21,394 bases of DNA from an uncultured Sphingomonadales bacterium (GCA_937898525.1 CALCBC010000077.1:1-21394), one strand, 5' to 3'; numbered from the stretch's first letter, positions 1 through 7,572 are shown. A program made the numbers and translations. The notes: generated from the letters alone by a model not told the origin.

Positions 1-1204
1 CGGGCGTACGCCGCGGGCCGCGGACCGGCTCGGCGTGCTTCGCCACCACCGCGACTTCCTCCCGCAGCCCCTGCGGCAGCGGCACCTGGTCGAGCGTGAC
101 CTTGGTCAGCCGCTGGATGTCGCGCAGGTACTCGCGCTCGTCCTGCGCGCAGAAGCTGACCGCAACGCCCTCGCGCCCGGCGCGCGCGGTGCGGCCGATG
201 CGGTGGACGTACTGCTCGGGCACGTTGGGCAGCTCGAAATTGACGACGTGGCTGACGCCCGGGATGTCGATCCCGCGCGCGGCGATGTCGGTCGCGACGA
301 GCACCTTGACGCGGCCCTGGCGGAACTCGTCGAGCGCACGTTCGCGCTGCGGCTGGCTCTTGTTGCCGTGGATCGCGTTGGCGGCGAGGCCAGACTGGGC
401 GAGCTTCTTCACCACCCGGTCGGCGCCGTGCTTGGTGCGGGTGAACACCAGCACGCGGTCCATCTCGCCCGACTGCAGGCCCTTGCGCAGAGCCATGGTC
501 AGCAACGCCTGCTTCTCGGCCTGGCCGACGAAGCAGACGTACTGCTCGACGCGCTCGGCAGTGGTCGCCGCCGGCGTGACCGAGACCTGGGCCGGATCGG
601 TCAGGTACTGACCGGCGAGCTCGCGGATCGCCTTGGGCATCGTCGCCGAGAAGAACAGCGTCTGCCGCACTTTCGGGATCAGCCGCACGATCGCGCGCAG
701 CGCGTGGATGAAGCCGAGGTCCATCATCTGGTCGGCCTCGTCGAGCACGAGGATCTCGACCTCCGACAGGTCGAGCGCGCGCTGCTCGGTCAGGTCGACC
801 AGCCGGCCGGGCGTGGCGATCAGGATGTCGACCCCGCGCGCCACGTCCTGGCGGTTCTTGTTGACCGAGGTGCCGCCGAACACGGTCACCACCTTGAGAT
901 GGCTGAACCGCCCGTACTCGCGAGCGCTGTCGGCGATCTGCCCGGCGAGCTCGCGCGTCGGTGCCAGCACCAGCATGCGGCAGGTGCGCGGCTTCGGCCG
1001 CCGGTTGGCCGCCACCAGCCGGTCGATCGACGGCAGCATGAACGCGGCGGTCTTGCCGGTGCCCGTCTGCGCGATGCCGAGCAGGTCGCGTCCTTCGAGC
1101 ACGTGCGGAATGGCCTCGGCCTGGATCGGCGTCGGCACGGTGTAATCCTTCAGCGCGAGCGCCTGCAGGACGGGCTGCGAAAGCCCGAGTTGTTCGAATG
1201 TCAT
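1..1204 (-). CDS. rhlE: DEAD-box ATP-dependent RNA helicase, RhlE type (3' end cut by the window)
   Basis: RNA-dependent ATPase that unwinds short RNA duplexes, probably in ribosome assembly, RNA decay or cold adaptation. The 401 visible residues carry the whole helicase core: Q-motif with PTPIQ near residues 24-28, motif I AQTGTGKT at 45-52, motif Ia PTRELAGQ at 82-89, TPGR at 131-134, DEAD at 155-158, SAT at 186-188, VLVFTRTKHGA at 251-261, ATDIAARGID at 304-313 and HRIGRTARAGR at 334-344. The start is the ATG at 1204, giving MTFEQLGL, the usual beginning of the family; no strong ribosome binding site precedes it. The reading frame is still open at base 1, so the variable basic C-terminal tail lies outside. 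Family assignment is firm; RhlE rather than another DEAD-box paralogue is inferred from the short N-terminus and Q-motif context. Confidence 0.93.
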   Translation of the reverse strand, partial: MTFEQLGLSQPVLQALALKDYTVPTPIQAEAIPHVLEGRDLLGIAQTGTGKTAAFMLPSIDRLVAANRRPKPRTCRMLVLAPTRELAGQIADSAREYGRFSHLKVVTVFGGTSVNKNRQDVARGVDILIATPGRLVDLTEQRALDLSEVEILVLDEADQMMDLGFIHALRAIVRLIPKVRQTLFFSATMPKAIRELAGQYLTDPAQVSVTPAATTAERVEQYVCFVGQAEKQALLTMALRKGLQSGEMDRVLVFTRTKHGADRVVKKLAQSGLAANAIHGNKSQPQRERALDEFRQGRVKVLVATDIAARGIDIPGVSHVVNFELPNVPEQYVHRIGRTARAGREGVAVSFCAQDEREYLRDIQRLTKVTLDQVPLPQGLREEVAVVAKHAEPVRGPRRTP

Positions 1205-1675
1205 CAGGTTGAAAACTCGCAATCTATGCGACGACGGCGCGCGGAATCGGCGCGTCGAAGCGGGTTCTGAACGACCCGCGTGAAAGGGAAGCCCTTGGGA
1301 AAACGACCGAAGCGGGCCGGGGCGGATTACCGCCGGTTCACGCTGCCATGCGCTCCGATGCCGCGCAGATGGCCCTGCGCGGGCAGAATGTCAAACGAAT
1401 GTTTCGCGCGGAGGTAATGTTTGAATAACAGCCCCACAGCATCCGCGACCTTTTCACGCGCCGCGCGATCAAACCGTCGTCCTGAACCTGTTTCAGGACT
1501 CATCCTTCGGCACGGATTTCGCAATCCGGGAACCGCGGGTCCCTCACCACCTCTTGCGCGAGGCCGCGCTTCACCTCGAGCTCATCGCGGCGCAAGATGG
1601 CGCCTGACGCAAGTTCAGGATGACGAAGAAGGGGGCGGGGCAGGTCGCGGAAAGGACCGGCAACGGGGCCCGCCC
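1205..1675. other. Gene-free stretch between the helicase and the hybrid kinase
   Basis: About 470 bp that I cannot assign to a gene. It should hold the promoter of the helicase at its left end and the transcript end of the histidine kinase at its right end. Short open frames exist on both strands (for example minus 1524-1327), but they have no ribosome binding site and start inside a repeat. The right part is occupied by the inverted-repeat element at 1475-1625, listed separately. A small hairpin AAGGG-aag-CCCTT lies near 1284-1297, without a T-run. Confidence 0.6.
1475..1625. repeat. Inverted-repeat intergenic element, about 151 bp
   Basis: The ends are near-perfect inverted repeats: CGTCGTCCTGAAC at 1475-1487 and GTTCAGGATGACG at 1613-1625, matching at 12 of 13 positions. 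The left end also contains a local hairpin, CCTGAA-cctg-TTTCAGG, at 1481-1497. Terminal GTCATCCTGAAC-like sequence is typical of short palindromic repeats scattered between genes of Sphingomonadales and related alphaproteobacteria; that link is from general knowledge, and copy number cannot be judged here. The element sits downstream of the hybrid kinase gene and upstream of the helicase. It could act as an RNA hairpin or terminator, or be a non-autonomous mobile relic. Confidence 0.6.
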
Positions 1676-3175
1676 TTACCCCACTACCTCGGCGATGATT
1701 CGCGCGAGTTCCACCTCGGTGAACGGCTTGGCCAGCCGCGGCACCTCGAGCGGGGCGCCTTCGGGCAGGTCGGCGTAGCCGGAGACGATAATCGCCTTTA
1801 GCCCCGGCTGCGCCAGCTGAGCCTGCTCGACGAGCTCCGCCCCGGTCATTCCCGGCATCGCGTAGTCGGTGAGCAACAGGTCGACCCGGTGCTCCGCGAG
1901 TTGCACCAGGGCCGAGCGGCCGGAATGGGCCTGGATCACCTCGTGGCCGATGTCGGTCAGCACGGTCGCCGTGTTGAGCAGGACGATCGGGTCGTCGTCG
2001 ACCGCAAGGATCCGCAGCGAACGGCCGGCGACGGGCTCCGGCCGCTCGTCGGTACGCTCGGGCTGTGGGCCGTCTTCGGTCACCGGCAGCCAGACTTCCG
2101 CGCGCGTGCCCTTGCCGAGTTCGCTTTCGAGACGGAAGCGCCCCCCGCACTGCGCGACCATGCCCTGCACCATCGGCAGGCCGAGGCCGGTGCCCTTGCC
2201 GACGCCCTTGGTGGTGAAGAATGGATCCGCCGCGCGCGAGAGGGTCGCCTCGTCCATGCCGGTGCCCTGGTCCTCGACCACCAGGCGGACGAACCTCTTC
2301 CCCTCCTCGTCGGCGACCTCGTCGGCGCAAAGCGTGATCACGCCGCCTTCGGGCATGGCATCGCGCGCGTTGACCACGAGGTTCATCAGCGCAAGCTCGA
2401 GCTGCGCCTTGTCGGCCAGCACCGGCGGCACGCGGAGGGGGAAGCGCGTGGTGATCGTGATGTTCGGGGCGATGGTCCGCGACAGCAGCTCGGCCATGTC
2501 GCGTACGGCAGCGATCATGTCCACCGGCTCCAGCCGCAGTTCCTGCTTGCGCGCGAAGGCGAGCATGCGCTGGGTCAATGTCGCCCCGCGCTTGGCCGCC
2601 TGCATCGCGTTGTCGAGGAAGCGGGTGACGTCCTCGCCCTGCACCATACGCCGCTGCGCCAGGCTCAGGCTGCTCATGATCGCGGCGAGGATGTTGTTGA
2701 AATCGTGTGCCACGCCTCCTGTCAGCTGGCCGATCGCGTCGAGCTTCTGGGCCTGGAAGAACTGCTCGCGCGACAGGTCGAGCGCTTCGGCGGCGGCCTT
2801 GCGTTCTGTCAGGTCGCGGGTGATCTTGGCGAACCCGACGTGGCGGCCGCTTTCGTCGCGAACCGGGTCGATGACCACATGCGCCCAGAACCGGCTACCG
2901 TCCTTGCGCAGGCGCCAGCCCTCGGACTCGAAGTGCCCTTCCTCCAGTGCCTTGGCCAGCGCGACCGCGGGCTTGCCGGCCTCTCGGTCCTCTCCGCTGT
3001 AGAACCGGGAGAAATGCTGGCCGATGATCTCGTCGGCACGATAGCCCTTGAAACGCTCCGCGCCCGCGTTCCAGCTGGTCACGATCCCCGAGGGATCGAT
3101 CATGTAGATCGCGTAGTCGGTAACGTTCTGGACGAGCAGCTCGGCCAGGCTTTGCGTCGTAAGCGTGTCGGACAT
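1676..3175 (-). CDS. PAS domain hybrid histidine kinase with C-terminal receiver
   Basis: Predicted cytoplasmic sensor of a phosphorelay, 499 residues, with no membrane segment or signal peptide. Order of domains: one PAS domain (about 14-125, with WNAGAERFKGY and a PAC-like WRLRKDGSRFWA), a short helix, a HisKA phosphoacceptor helix with GGVAHDFNN (His at 157), and an HATPase domain with N-box NLVVNARDAM (265-274), DQGTGM, and GKGTGLGL (327-334). The receiver from about 387 has acidic DDD near 393-395, the phosphoacceptor Asp in LLTDYAMPGM (437), and Lys in RLAKPF (483). The ATG at 3175 is chosen over a TTG one codon upstream. The stop is TAA at 1678-1676. The input signal is unknown; the PAS lacks the GRNCRFLQ motif of LOV photosensors. 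It sits alone, with gene-free DNA on both sides. Confidence 0.9.
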   Translation of the reverse strand: MSDTLTTQSLAELLVQNVTDYAIYMIDPSGIVTSWNAGAERFKGYRADEIIGQHFSRFYSGEDREAGKPAVALAKALEEGHFESEGWRLRKDGSRFWAHVVIDPVRDESGRHVGFAKITRDLTERKAAAEALDLSREQFFQAQKLDAIGQLTGGVAHDFNNILAAIMSSLSLAQRRMVQGEDVTRFLDNAMQAAKRGATLTQRMLAFARKQELRLEPVDMIAAVRDMAELLSRTIAPNITITTRFPLRVPPVLADKAQLELALMNLVVNARDAMPEGGVITLCADEVADEEGKRFVRLVVEDQGTGMDEATLSRAADPFFTTKGVGKGTGLGLPMVQGMVAQCGGRFRLESELGKGTRAEVWLPVTEDGPQPERTDERPEPVAGRSLRILAVDDDPIVLLNTATVLTDIGHEVIQAHSGRSALVQLAEHRVDLLLTDYAMPGMTGAELVEQAQLAQPGLKAIIVSGYADLPEGAPLEVPRLAKPFTEVELARIIAEVVG

Positions 3176-3564
3176 CAAGTTACGCCAACCCCCCGAATCC
3201 TCCCCAAAACGGGCGGCCCGGAGAGGGGTTCCCCGTGCCGATTAAGAAACGTTAACGGCGCTGCGCGGTCTTCGCCAGCGATCGAGGTGACTCACGTCAC
3301 CCGGCTTCAGCAGCGTGACGTTATCGAGCGCGTAAGGCGTGAAGAGCGAGATGGATCAGGCACGCGAAGTCCTTCTCGCTCGGGGCAGGAACATCCCCAT
3401 CCACCCCGGGTAAAGCCCCCAAGGAAAGGCGGCGCACAAGCTACGGCCGGCCTTGTCCCGAGCTCCTCAGCGGATTGCGGCGCAGATTGCGTGTTTCGGA
3501 CGAAGCCAGGCCTGGCCTCGGCAAGCCCGTTGGACGACAGGCGTCGCGGCGAAGGGCCAGGCGG
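3176..3564. other. Gene-free stretch upstream of the hybrid kinase and downstream of pgsA
   Basis: About 390 bp without a supportable gene. It should contain the promoter of the minus-strand kinase and the end of the pgsA transcript. It includes a TTAA-6 nt-TTAA pair at 3242-3255 and the palindrome at 3286-3301, both listed or discussed separately. A 20-codon open frame at 3351-3413 on the plus strand has no convincing support. Confidence 0.55.
3286..3301. promoter_or_regulatory. Palindromic candidate operator resembling a CRP/FNR-family site
   Basis: The sequence GGTGACTCACGTCACC is a perfect 6-bp inverted repeat with a 4-nt spacer. Read as half-sites it is GTGA-N6-TCAC, the core of the CRP-family consensus TGTGA-N6-TCACA, with G/C instead of T/A at the outer positions. 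It lies about 110 bp upstream of the start of the hybrid histidine kinase. A related GTGACG follows at about 3315. Binding by a CRP/FNR-type regulator is inference only. Confidence 0.35.
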
Positions 3565-4158
3565 TCAATCCATGTGCTTGAGGCCGACGCGCAAGTAGTC
3601 CCAGCCGGTCACCAGCGTCAGGATCGCCGCGCCCCACAAGGTTGCCAGTCCGACGAGCCGCGGCAGATTGGCTTCGACGTCGCCGATCCCGACAGTCCAC
3701 CCCGGCAGCGCGTTGCCGAGTATCAGCGCGCCGAGCGCGACGAGCTGGAAGGTGGTCTTCCACTTGGCGAGCTTGCTCACCGGGACCGACACCTGCAGCC
3801 CGCCGAGGAACTCGCGCAGGCCCGAGACTGCAATCTCCCGGATCAGGATGATCAACCCTGCGATCACATGTGCGTCGCCGACGTAGGGCCCGCGCAGCAC
3901 ACCCTGCGCGGTCAGGATCAGGATGACCGCGGCGACCATGATCTTGTCGGCGATCGGGTCGAGGAACACGCCGAGCTTGGACACCGCCCCGCTCGACCGC
4001 GCGAGGTAGCCATCGAAGTAGTCGGTGATCCCCATGAGGCAGTAGAGCGCGAAGGCGAGGCCATAGCCGAGCTGCCAGTCCGGCCACCACAGCAGGAACC
4101 CGAGAAGCGGCACGGCAAGGATGCGCGACAGGGTCAGCAGGTTGGGCAGCGTGAGCAT
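3565..4158 (-). CDS. pgsA: CDP-diacylglycerol--glycerol-3-phosphate 3-phosphatidyltransferase
   Basis: Inner-membrane enzyme of phosphatidylglycerol synthesis: CDP-diacylglycerol plus glycerol-3-phosphate gives phosphatidylglycerol phosphate and CMP. The 197-residue product carries the full CDP-alcohol phosphotransferase signature D-x2-DG-x2-AR-x8-G-x3-D-x3-D, with Asp at 46, 49, 67 and 71 (DYFDGYLAR ... GVFLDPIADK). Several hydrophobic segments surround it, and the N-terminus MLTLPNLLTLSRILAVP is characteristic of PgsA. The length is normal. An AGGAG ribosome binding site stands just ahead of the ATG at 4158. The gene is divergent from the LplT-like transporter across 112 bp, which makes a phospholipid-themed pair. 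Other CDP-alcohol transferases (for example phosphatidylserine synthase) are less likely given the N-terminal NLLTLSRI motif. Confidence 0.93.
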   Translation of the reverse strand: MLTLPNLLTLSRILAVPLLGFLLWWPDWQLGYGLAFALYCLMGITDYFDGYLARSSGAVSKLGVFLDPIADKIMVAAVILILTAQGVLRGPYVGDAHVIAGLIILIREIAVSGLREFLGGLQVSVPVSKLAKWKTTFQLVALGALILGNALPGWTVGIGDVEANLPRLVGLATLWGAAILTLVTGWDYLRVGLKHMD

Positions 4159-4270
4159 TGGCTCCTGCCTAGCGCTTCGCAGGGTCGGGAAAAAGTGCGT
4201 GGCGCGCTTGTTCTTGAGCGTATGACGGTTAAGTCGGGTCGCCGAAGCGAGAGGCCCACCCCACCGTCAC

Positions 4271-5587
4271 ATGTTCACATCGACTCACCTGCTCAGGCAA
4301 CGGCGGTTCCTCCCGCTGTTCGCGACGCAGCTGCTCAACGCGTTCAACGACAACCTGTTCAAGAACGCGATGGTCCTGTTCGTGGTCTACAGCGTCTACA
4401 ATTCCGAGGAAGCCGAGGCGCAGTTCAGCGCGATCGCCTCGGGGCTGTTCATCCTGCCGTTCTTCGTGCTCTCGGCAATGTCGGGCCAGCTCGCCGACAT
4501 GCGCGACAAGGCGTTCATCATCCGCTGCGTCAAGCTGGCGGAGATCTTCATCATGCTGGTCGGGGCGGCCGGGCTGGTCATGGCGTGGCAGGGCCTGCTG
4601 ACCCACACGGTCGCAATCCCGCTGATGCTCGCGGCCTTGTTCGCGATGGGCGTGCATTCGACATTCTTCGGGCCGATCAAGTACGCGATCCTGCCGCAGC
4701 ACCTCGAGAAGGACGAGGTGCTCGCCGGCACCGGCCTCGTCGAGGCGGGCACCTACCTCGCCATTCTCGCGGGGACGATCCTCGCCGGCTACATCGACGT
4801 CGAGTGGGCGGCGCTCGGCGTCGTGCTCACGGCTCTCGTCGGCTACGCGACCAGCCGCCAGGTCCCGCCCGCCCCGCCCTACGAGCACGGGCAGGCCGTC
4901 GATTGGCACCTCATTCGCAGCTCGATCGCTCTCGTGCGCAACACGATGCACCTGCGCGAGGTGTTCTACGCGATCCTCGCGATCAGCTTCTTCTGGACCA
5001 TCGGCGCGGTGCTGTTCATCCAGTTCCCGCCTCTCGCCAAGAACGTGCTGTTCGCCAGCAAGGAAGTCGCCAGCCTGTTCCTGGTGATCTTCTCGATCGG
5101 CGTCGCGATCGGATCGGTGGCCATCAACGCGCTGCTCAAGGGCGACGTCTCGGCGCGGTACGCGCCGATGTCGGTGATCGCGATGGGCGGCTTCGTCGCG
5201 GCGTTCTGGTTCGTGTGCCGTCAGTGGAGCGTCGAGGTGCCCGACCAGGGACTGATGAGCGTCGGCGAGTTCGTCGCCCAGCCGCTCGCCCCGCTGATCC
5301 TCGTCACCCTGCTGCTGATCGCGGTCTCCGGCGGAATGTTCGTGGTCCCGCTCTATGCGTTCCTCACCACCAAGTGCGATCCAGGTCAGGCCGCGCGCAT
5401 GGTCGCCGCGAACAACATCGTTAATTCGGGCGCGATGGTTGCGGGGTCCCTGATTGCGCTCGGGCTCAGCACGGCAGGCGTCCCGCTGGTCGAGCAGGTG
5501 CTGCTCAGCGCGGTGATGTGCCTTGTGTCTGCATGGCTCGGGGCGAGGCTCCACCAAGCCGAGAAGACTGCACTGGCCTCGGCGTAA
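4271..5587 (+). CDS. MFS transporter, LplT-like (lysophospholipid flippase family)
   Basis: A 438-residue membrane protein with about twelve hydrophobic segments. The N-terminal stretch containing QLLNAFNDNLFKNAM (about 17-31) is the hallmark of the LplT subgroup of the major facilitator superfamily, which flips lysophospholipids such as lysophosphatidylethanolamine inward for re-acylation. A second recognisable patch is FFGPIKYAILPQHL, around 135-148. In many proteobacteria the transporter is fused to, or next to, the acyltransferase/acyl-ACP synthetase Aas; no such domain is seen here and the next gene is unrelated. The ATG at 4271 lacks a strong ribosome binding site, but the protein aligns from the family's usual N-terminus. 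Substrate is inferred from family only. Confidence 0.85.
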   Translation: MFTSTHLLRQRRFLPLFATQLLNAFNDNLFKNAMVLFVVYSVYNSEEAEAQFSAIASGLFILPFFVLSAMSGQLADMRDKAFIIRCVKLAEIFIMLVGAAGLVMAWQGLLTHTVAIPLMLAALFAMGVHSTFFGPIKYAILPQHLEKDEVLAGTGLVEAGTYLAILAGTILAGYIDVEWAALGVVLTALVGYATSRQVPPAPPYEHGQAVDWHLIRSSIALVRNTMHLREVFYAILAISFFWTIGAVLFIQFPPLAKNVLFASKEVASLFLVIFSIGVAIGSVAINALLKGDVSARYAPMSVIAMGGFVAAFWFVCRQWSVEVPDQGLMSVGEFVAQPLAPLILVTLLLIAVSGGMFVVPLYAFLTTKCDPGQAARMVAANNIVNSGAMVAGSLIALGLSTAGVPLVEQVLLSAVMCLVSAWLGARLHQAEKTALASA

Positions 5588-5599
5588 TGCCGCGGCGGT

Positions 5600-5788
5600 T
5601 CAGCAGATGAACGCGAGCGTCCCGAGGAAGCAGGCGCAATAGGTCTGCGCTAAGCCGCGTACGTCGCGCCACAGCTGCTCGCGCCAGGGAACGCGGTCCT
5701 CCACACGCAGCTCGCGCGATTGCGCGGGCAGCGACGCCCTGAACGGGTGGCGGGCCGCTTCGTCGGTAAGGACCAGTGACCGTCGCAT
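5600..5788 (-). CDS. Small protein, 62 residues, function unknown, C-terminal hydrophobic segment
   Basis: A short gene supported by a good ribosome binding site, GAGG at 5798-5795, six bases ahead of the ATG at 5788, and by tight packing: its stop at 5600 lies 12 bp from the convergent end of the LplT-like gene. The product is polar and arginine-rich for about 44 residues (with a WREQLWRDVRGL stretch), followed by AQTYCACFLGTLAFIC, a probable single membrane-spanning C-terminal tail. This composition resembles the many small tail-anchored proteins of Sphingomonadales annotated only as hypothetical. I do not recognise a named family. The gene is divergent from the thiamine-diphosphate enzyme, and its ribosome binding site lies in a palindrome (5790-5816) that could be an operator. 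Confidence 0.62.
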   Translation of the reverse strand: MRRSLVLTDEAARHPFRASLPAQSRELRVEDRVPWREQLWRDVRGLAQTYCACFLGTLAFIC

Positions 5789-5789
5789 G

Positions 5790-5816
5790 GGTTACCTCGT
5801 TAACCCCATGGTAACC
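5790..5816. promoter_or_regulatory. Inverted repeat GGTTACC/GGTAACC in a divergent intergenic region
   Basis: GGTTACC at 5790-5796 and GGTAACC at 5810-5816 are perfect 7-bp inverted repeats separated by 13 bases. The segment lies directly ahead of the small-protein gene on the minus strand, overlapping its ribosome binding site, and 90 bp ahead of the thiamine-diphosphate enzyme on the plus strand. The internal sequence TTAA-N7-GTAAC (5800-5815) differs by one base from the alphaproteobacterial CtrA consensus TTAA-N7-TTAA. Function as an operator is an inference. Confidence 0.35.
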
Positions 5817-5904
5817 ATTGGAAAGGGTTTTGGTGCCGGATGTCCACAACGGGGACAGATCGCACGCGATTGCCGCCGCCTGCGGGCAAGGCTATCGCCC
5901 GGCC

Positions 5905-7572
5905 ATGACCACCGACGCCGCGCGCCTGCTCGTGGATTGCCTTGCCGAGCAAGGCTGCGACCGGATCTTCACCGTGCCGGGCGAGAGCTTCCTGCCGGTG
6001 CTCGATGCCCTGCGCGACCGACCGGAGATCCAGACCGTTACCTGCCGCCAGGAAGGCGGGGCGGCGTTCATGGCCTGCGCCGACGGCGCGTTGAACGCTG
6101 CAGGGTCGGGACGACCCGGCGTGTGCTTCGTGACCCGTGGTCCGGGCGCGACCAATGCCAGCATCGGCGTCCACGTCGCGTTTCAGGACTCGCAGCCGAT
6201 GATCCTGTTCGTCGGCGACGTCGACCGGGGGATGCGCGACCGCGAAGGGTTCCAGGAAATCGACTTTCCGGCGTTCTTCGGCCCCGTCGCCAAGTGGGCC
6301 GCGCGGATCGACGATGCAGCCCGGATTCCCGAATACGTCGCGCGCGCCTACGCCACGGCGATCTCGGGCCGGCCCGGCCCGGTCGTACTCGCGCTGCCCG
6401 AGGACATGCTGCACGAGAGCGGTCTCGAGGCCGCACCGCGGCCGTTCGTGCACCGCCCGGCGCAGGCGCCCTGCCCCGACGCGCTGTCGACGATGATGGC
6501 ACTGCTCGCCGACGCCGCTGCGCCGGTGGCGATCGTCGGCGGCGCCGGCTGGGGCGCCAAGGCGCGCGAATACTTCACGCTGTTCGCCGAGCGGATCGGC
6601 CTTCCCGTGGCGACGGCCTTCCGCCGCCAGGATGCCATTCCGCCGTCCTCACCGGTCTACGCCGGGAATCTCGGCTACGGCCCCAATCCGAAGCTGGTCG
6701 AGCGGATCCGGGCGGCCGACCTCCTGCTGGTCGTCGGCGCGCGGCTCGGCGAGGCGACCACGGACGGGTACGCGCTGGTCACGCCCGATCACCCGGGCCA
6801 GCAGCTCATCCACGTCCATCCCGACCCGAACGAACTCAACCGCGTCTACCGCGCCGACCTCGCGATCTGCGCCGACGTCGGCGAGTTCGCCGAGTGTGCC
6901 GCGCTGTGGGACGAGAGCGAGGTGATCCCGTTCGACGCCGGGGCCGAGGCGCATCGCGAGTGGCTCGAGTTCTCCGACCCGGTCGAGCGTGGCTATGCGC
7001 TCGACCTCGCCGGCTGCCTCGCCATCGCGCGGCGAGAGCTGCCGGCCGACACGATCGTCTGCAACGGCGCCGGCAACTTCTCGGGCTGGTGGCACCGCTA
7101 CTGGCACTATGCCGGATACCCGTCGCAACTCGCGCCGACCGCCGGCGCGATGGGCTACGGCGTCCCGGCCGCCGTCGCCGCCGCGCTGCGCCATCCCGAG
7201 CGCTGCGTGGTCGCGGTATCGGGCGATGGCGACTTCCTGATGAACGGCCAGGAGCTCGCTACGGCCGCGCAGCACGGCGCGGACCTGATCGTGATCGTGG
7301 TCGACAATGGTTCCTACGGCACGATCCGCATGCACCAGGAGCGAACCTACCCCGGCCGAGTGGCCTCGACCGACCTCGCCAATCCCGATTTCGCCGCCTT
7401 CGCCCGCGCGTTCGGCGCGTGGTCGCGCAGGGTCGAAACGACGGCGGAGTTCGCCGAGGGATTGGCCGAGGCGAAGGCGCTACGCGGCATCCGTCTGCTG
7501 CACTGCGTGACGGAGGTCGAGCAGCTCAGCGCCGCGGGCGCGACGGTCAGCGGGCTGCGGGCGAAGGGCTAG
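5905..7572 (+). CDS. Thiamine-diphosphate-dependent enzyme, acetolactate synthase-like
   Basis: A 555-residue soluble protein of the large-subunit acetolactate synthase/pyruvate decarboxylase superfamily. The N-terminal Pyr domain has the cofactor-activating Glu in CRQEGGAAF (E50) and the QDSQPMI patch (94-100). A central Rossmann-like domain covers about 190-330. The C-terminal PP domain has the Mg/ThDP motif GDG (440-442) running to DN at 467-468. The chosen ATG at 5905 starts directly at the conserved MTTDAARLLVD; the frame is open upstream to a TTG at 5818, but that extension is not family-like. The real substrate is unknown: no regulatory subunit gene adjoins it and the standard branched-chain pathway genes are absent. 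Candidates include a 2-oxoacid decarboxylase, an acetolactate synthase-like enzyme or a sulfoacetaldehyde acetyltransferase-like enzyme. Its stop overlaps that of the convergent EVE gene. Confidence 0.88.
   Translation: MTTDAARLLVDCLAEQGCDRIFTVPGESFLPVLDALRDRPEIQTVTCRQEGGAAFMACADGALNAAGSGRPGVCFVTRGPGATNASIGVHVAFQDSQPMILFVGDVDRGMRDREGFQEIDFPAFFGPVAKWAARIDDAARIPEYVARAYATAISGRPGPVVLALPEDMLHESGLEAAPRPFVHRPAQAPCPDALSTMMALLADAAAPVAIVGGAGWGAKAREYFTLFAERIGLPVATAFRRQDAIPPSSPVYAGNLGYGPNPKLVERIRAADLLLVVGARLGEATTDGYALVTPDHPGQQLIHVHPDPNELNRVYRADLAICADVGEFAECAALWDESEVIPFDAGAEAHREWLEFSDPVERGYALDLAGCLAIARRELPADTIVCNGAGNFSGWWHRYWHYAGYPSQLAPTAGAMGYGVPAAVAAALRHPERCVVAVSGDGDFLMNGQELATAAQHGADLIVIVVDNGSYGTIRMHQERTYPGRVASTDLANPDFAAFARAFGAWSRRVETTAEFAEGLAEAKALRGIRLLHCVTEVEQLSAAGATVSGLRAKG

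Noticed and set aside
1327..1524. 65-codon minus-strand open frame in the gap right of the helicase
   Set aside because: Its start lies inside the inverted-repeat element, no ribosome binding site is visible, and the product resembles nothing I know.
3242..3255. TTAA pair as a CtrA binding site
   Set aside because: Spacer is six bases instead of seven, so it does not fit the consensus well; kept only as a side remark.
3351..3413. 20-codon plus-strand open frame in the gap upstream of the kinase
   Set aside because: Too short to support, no clear Shine-Dalgarno sequence and no recognisable peptide.
4229..5557. Long minus-strand open frame opposite the LplT-like transporter
   Set aside because: Rich in Asp, Glu, His and Arg, as expected for the antisense of a GC-rich membrane protein gene; no motif and no ribosome binding site.
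5818..5904. N-terminal extension of the thiamine-diphosphate enzyme from a TTG codon
   Set aside because: The extension is not like the family's N-terminus, and the ATG at 5905 begins directly at the conserved domain.
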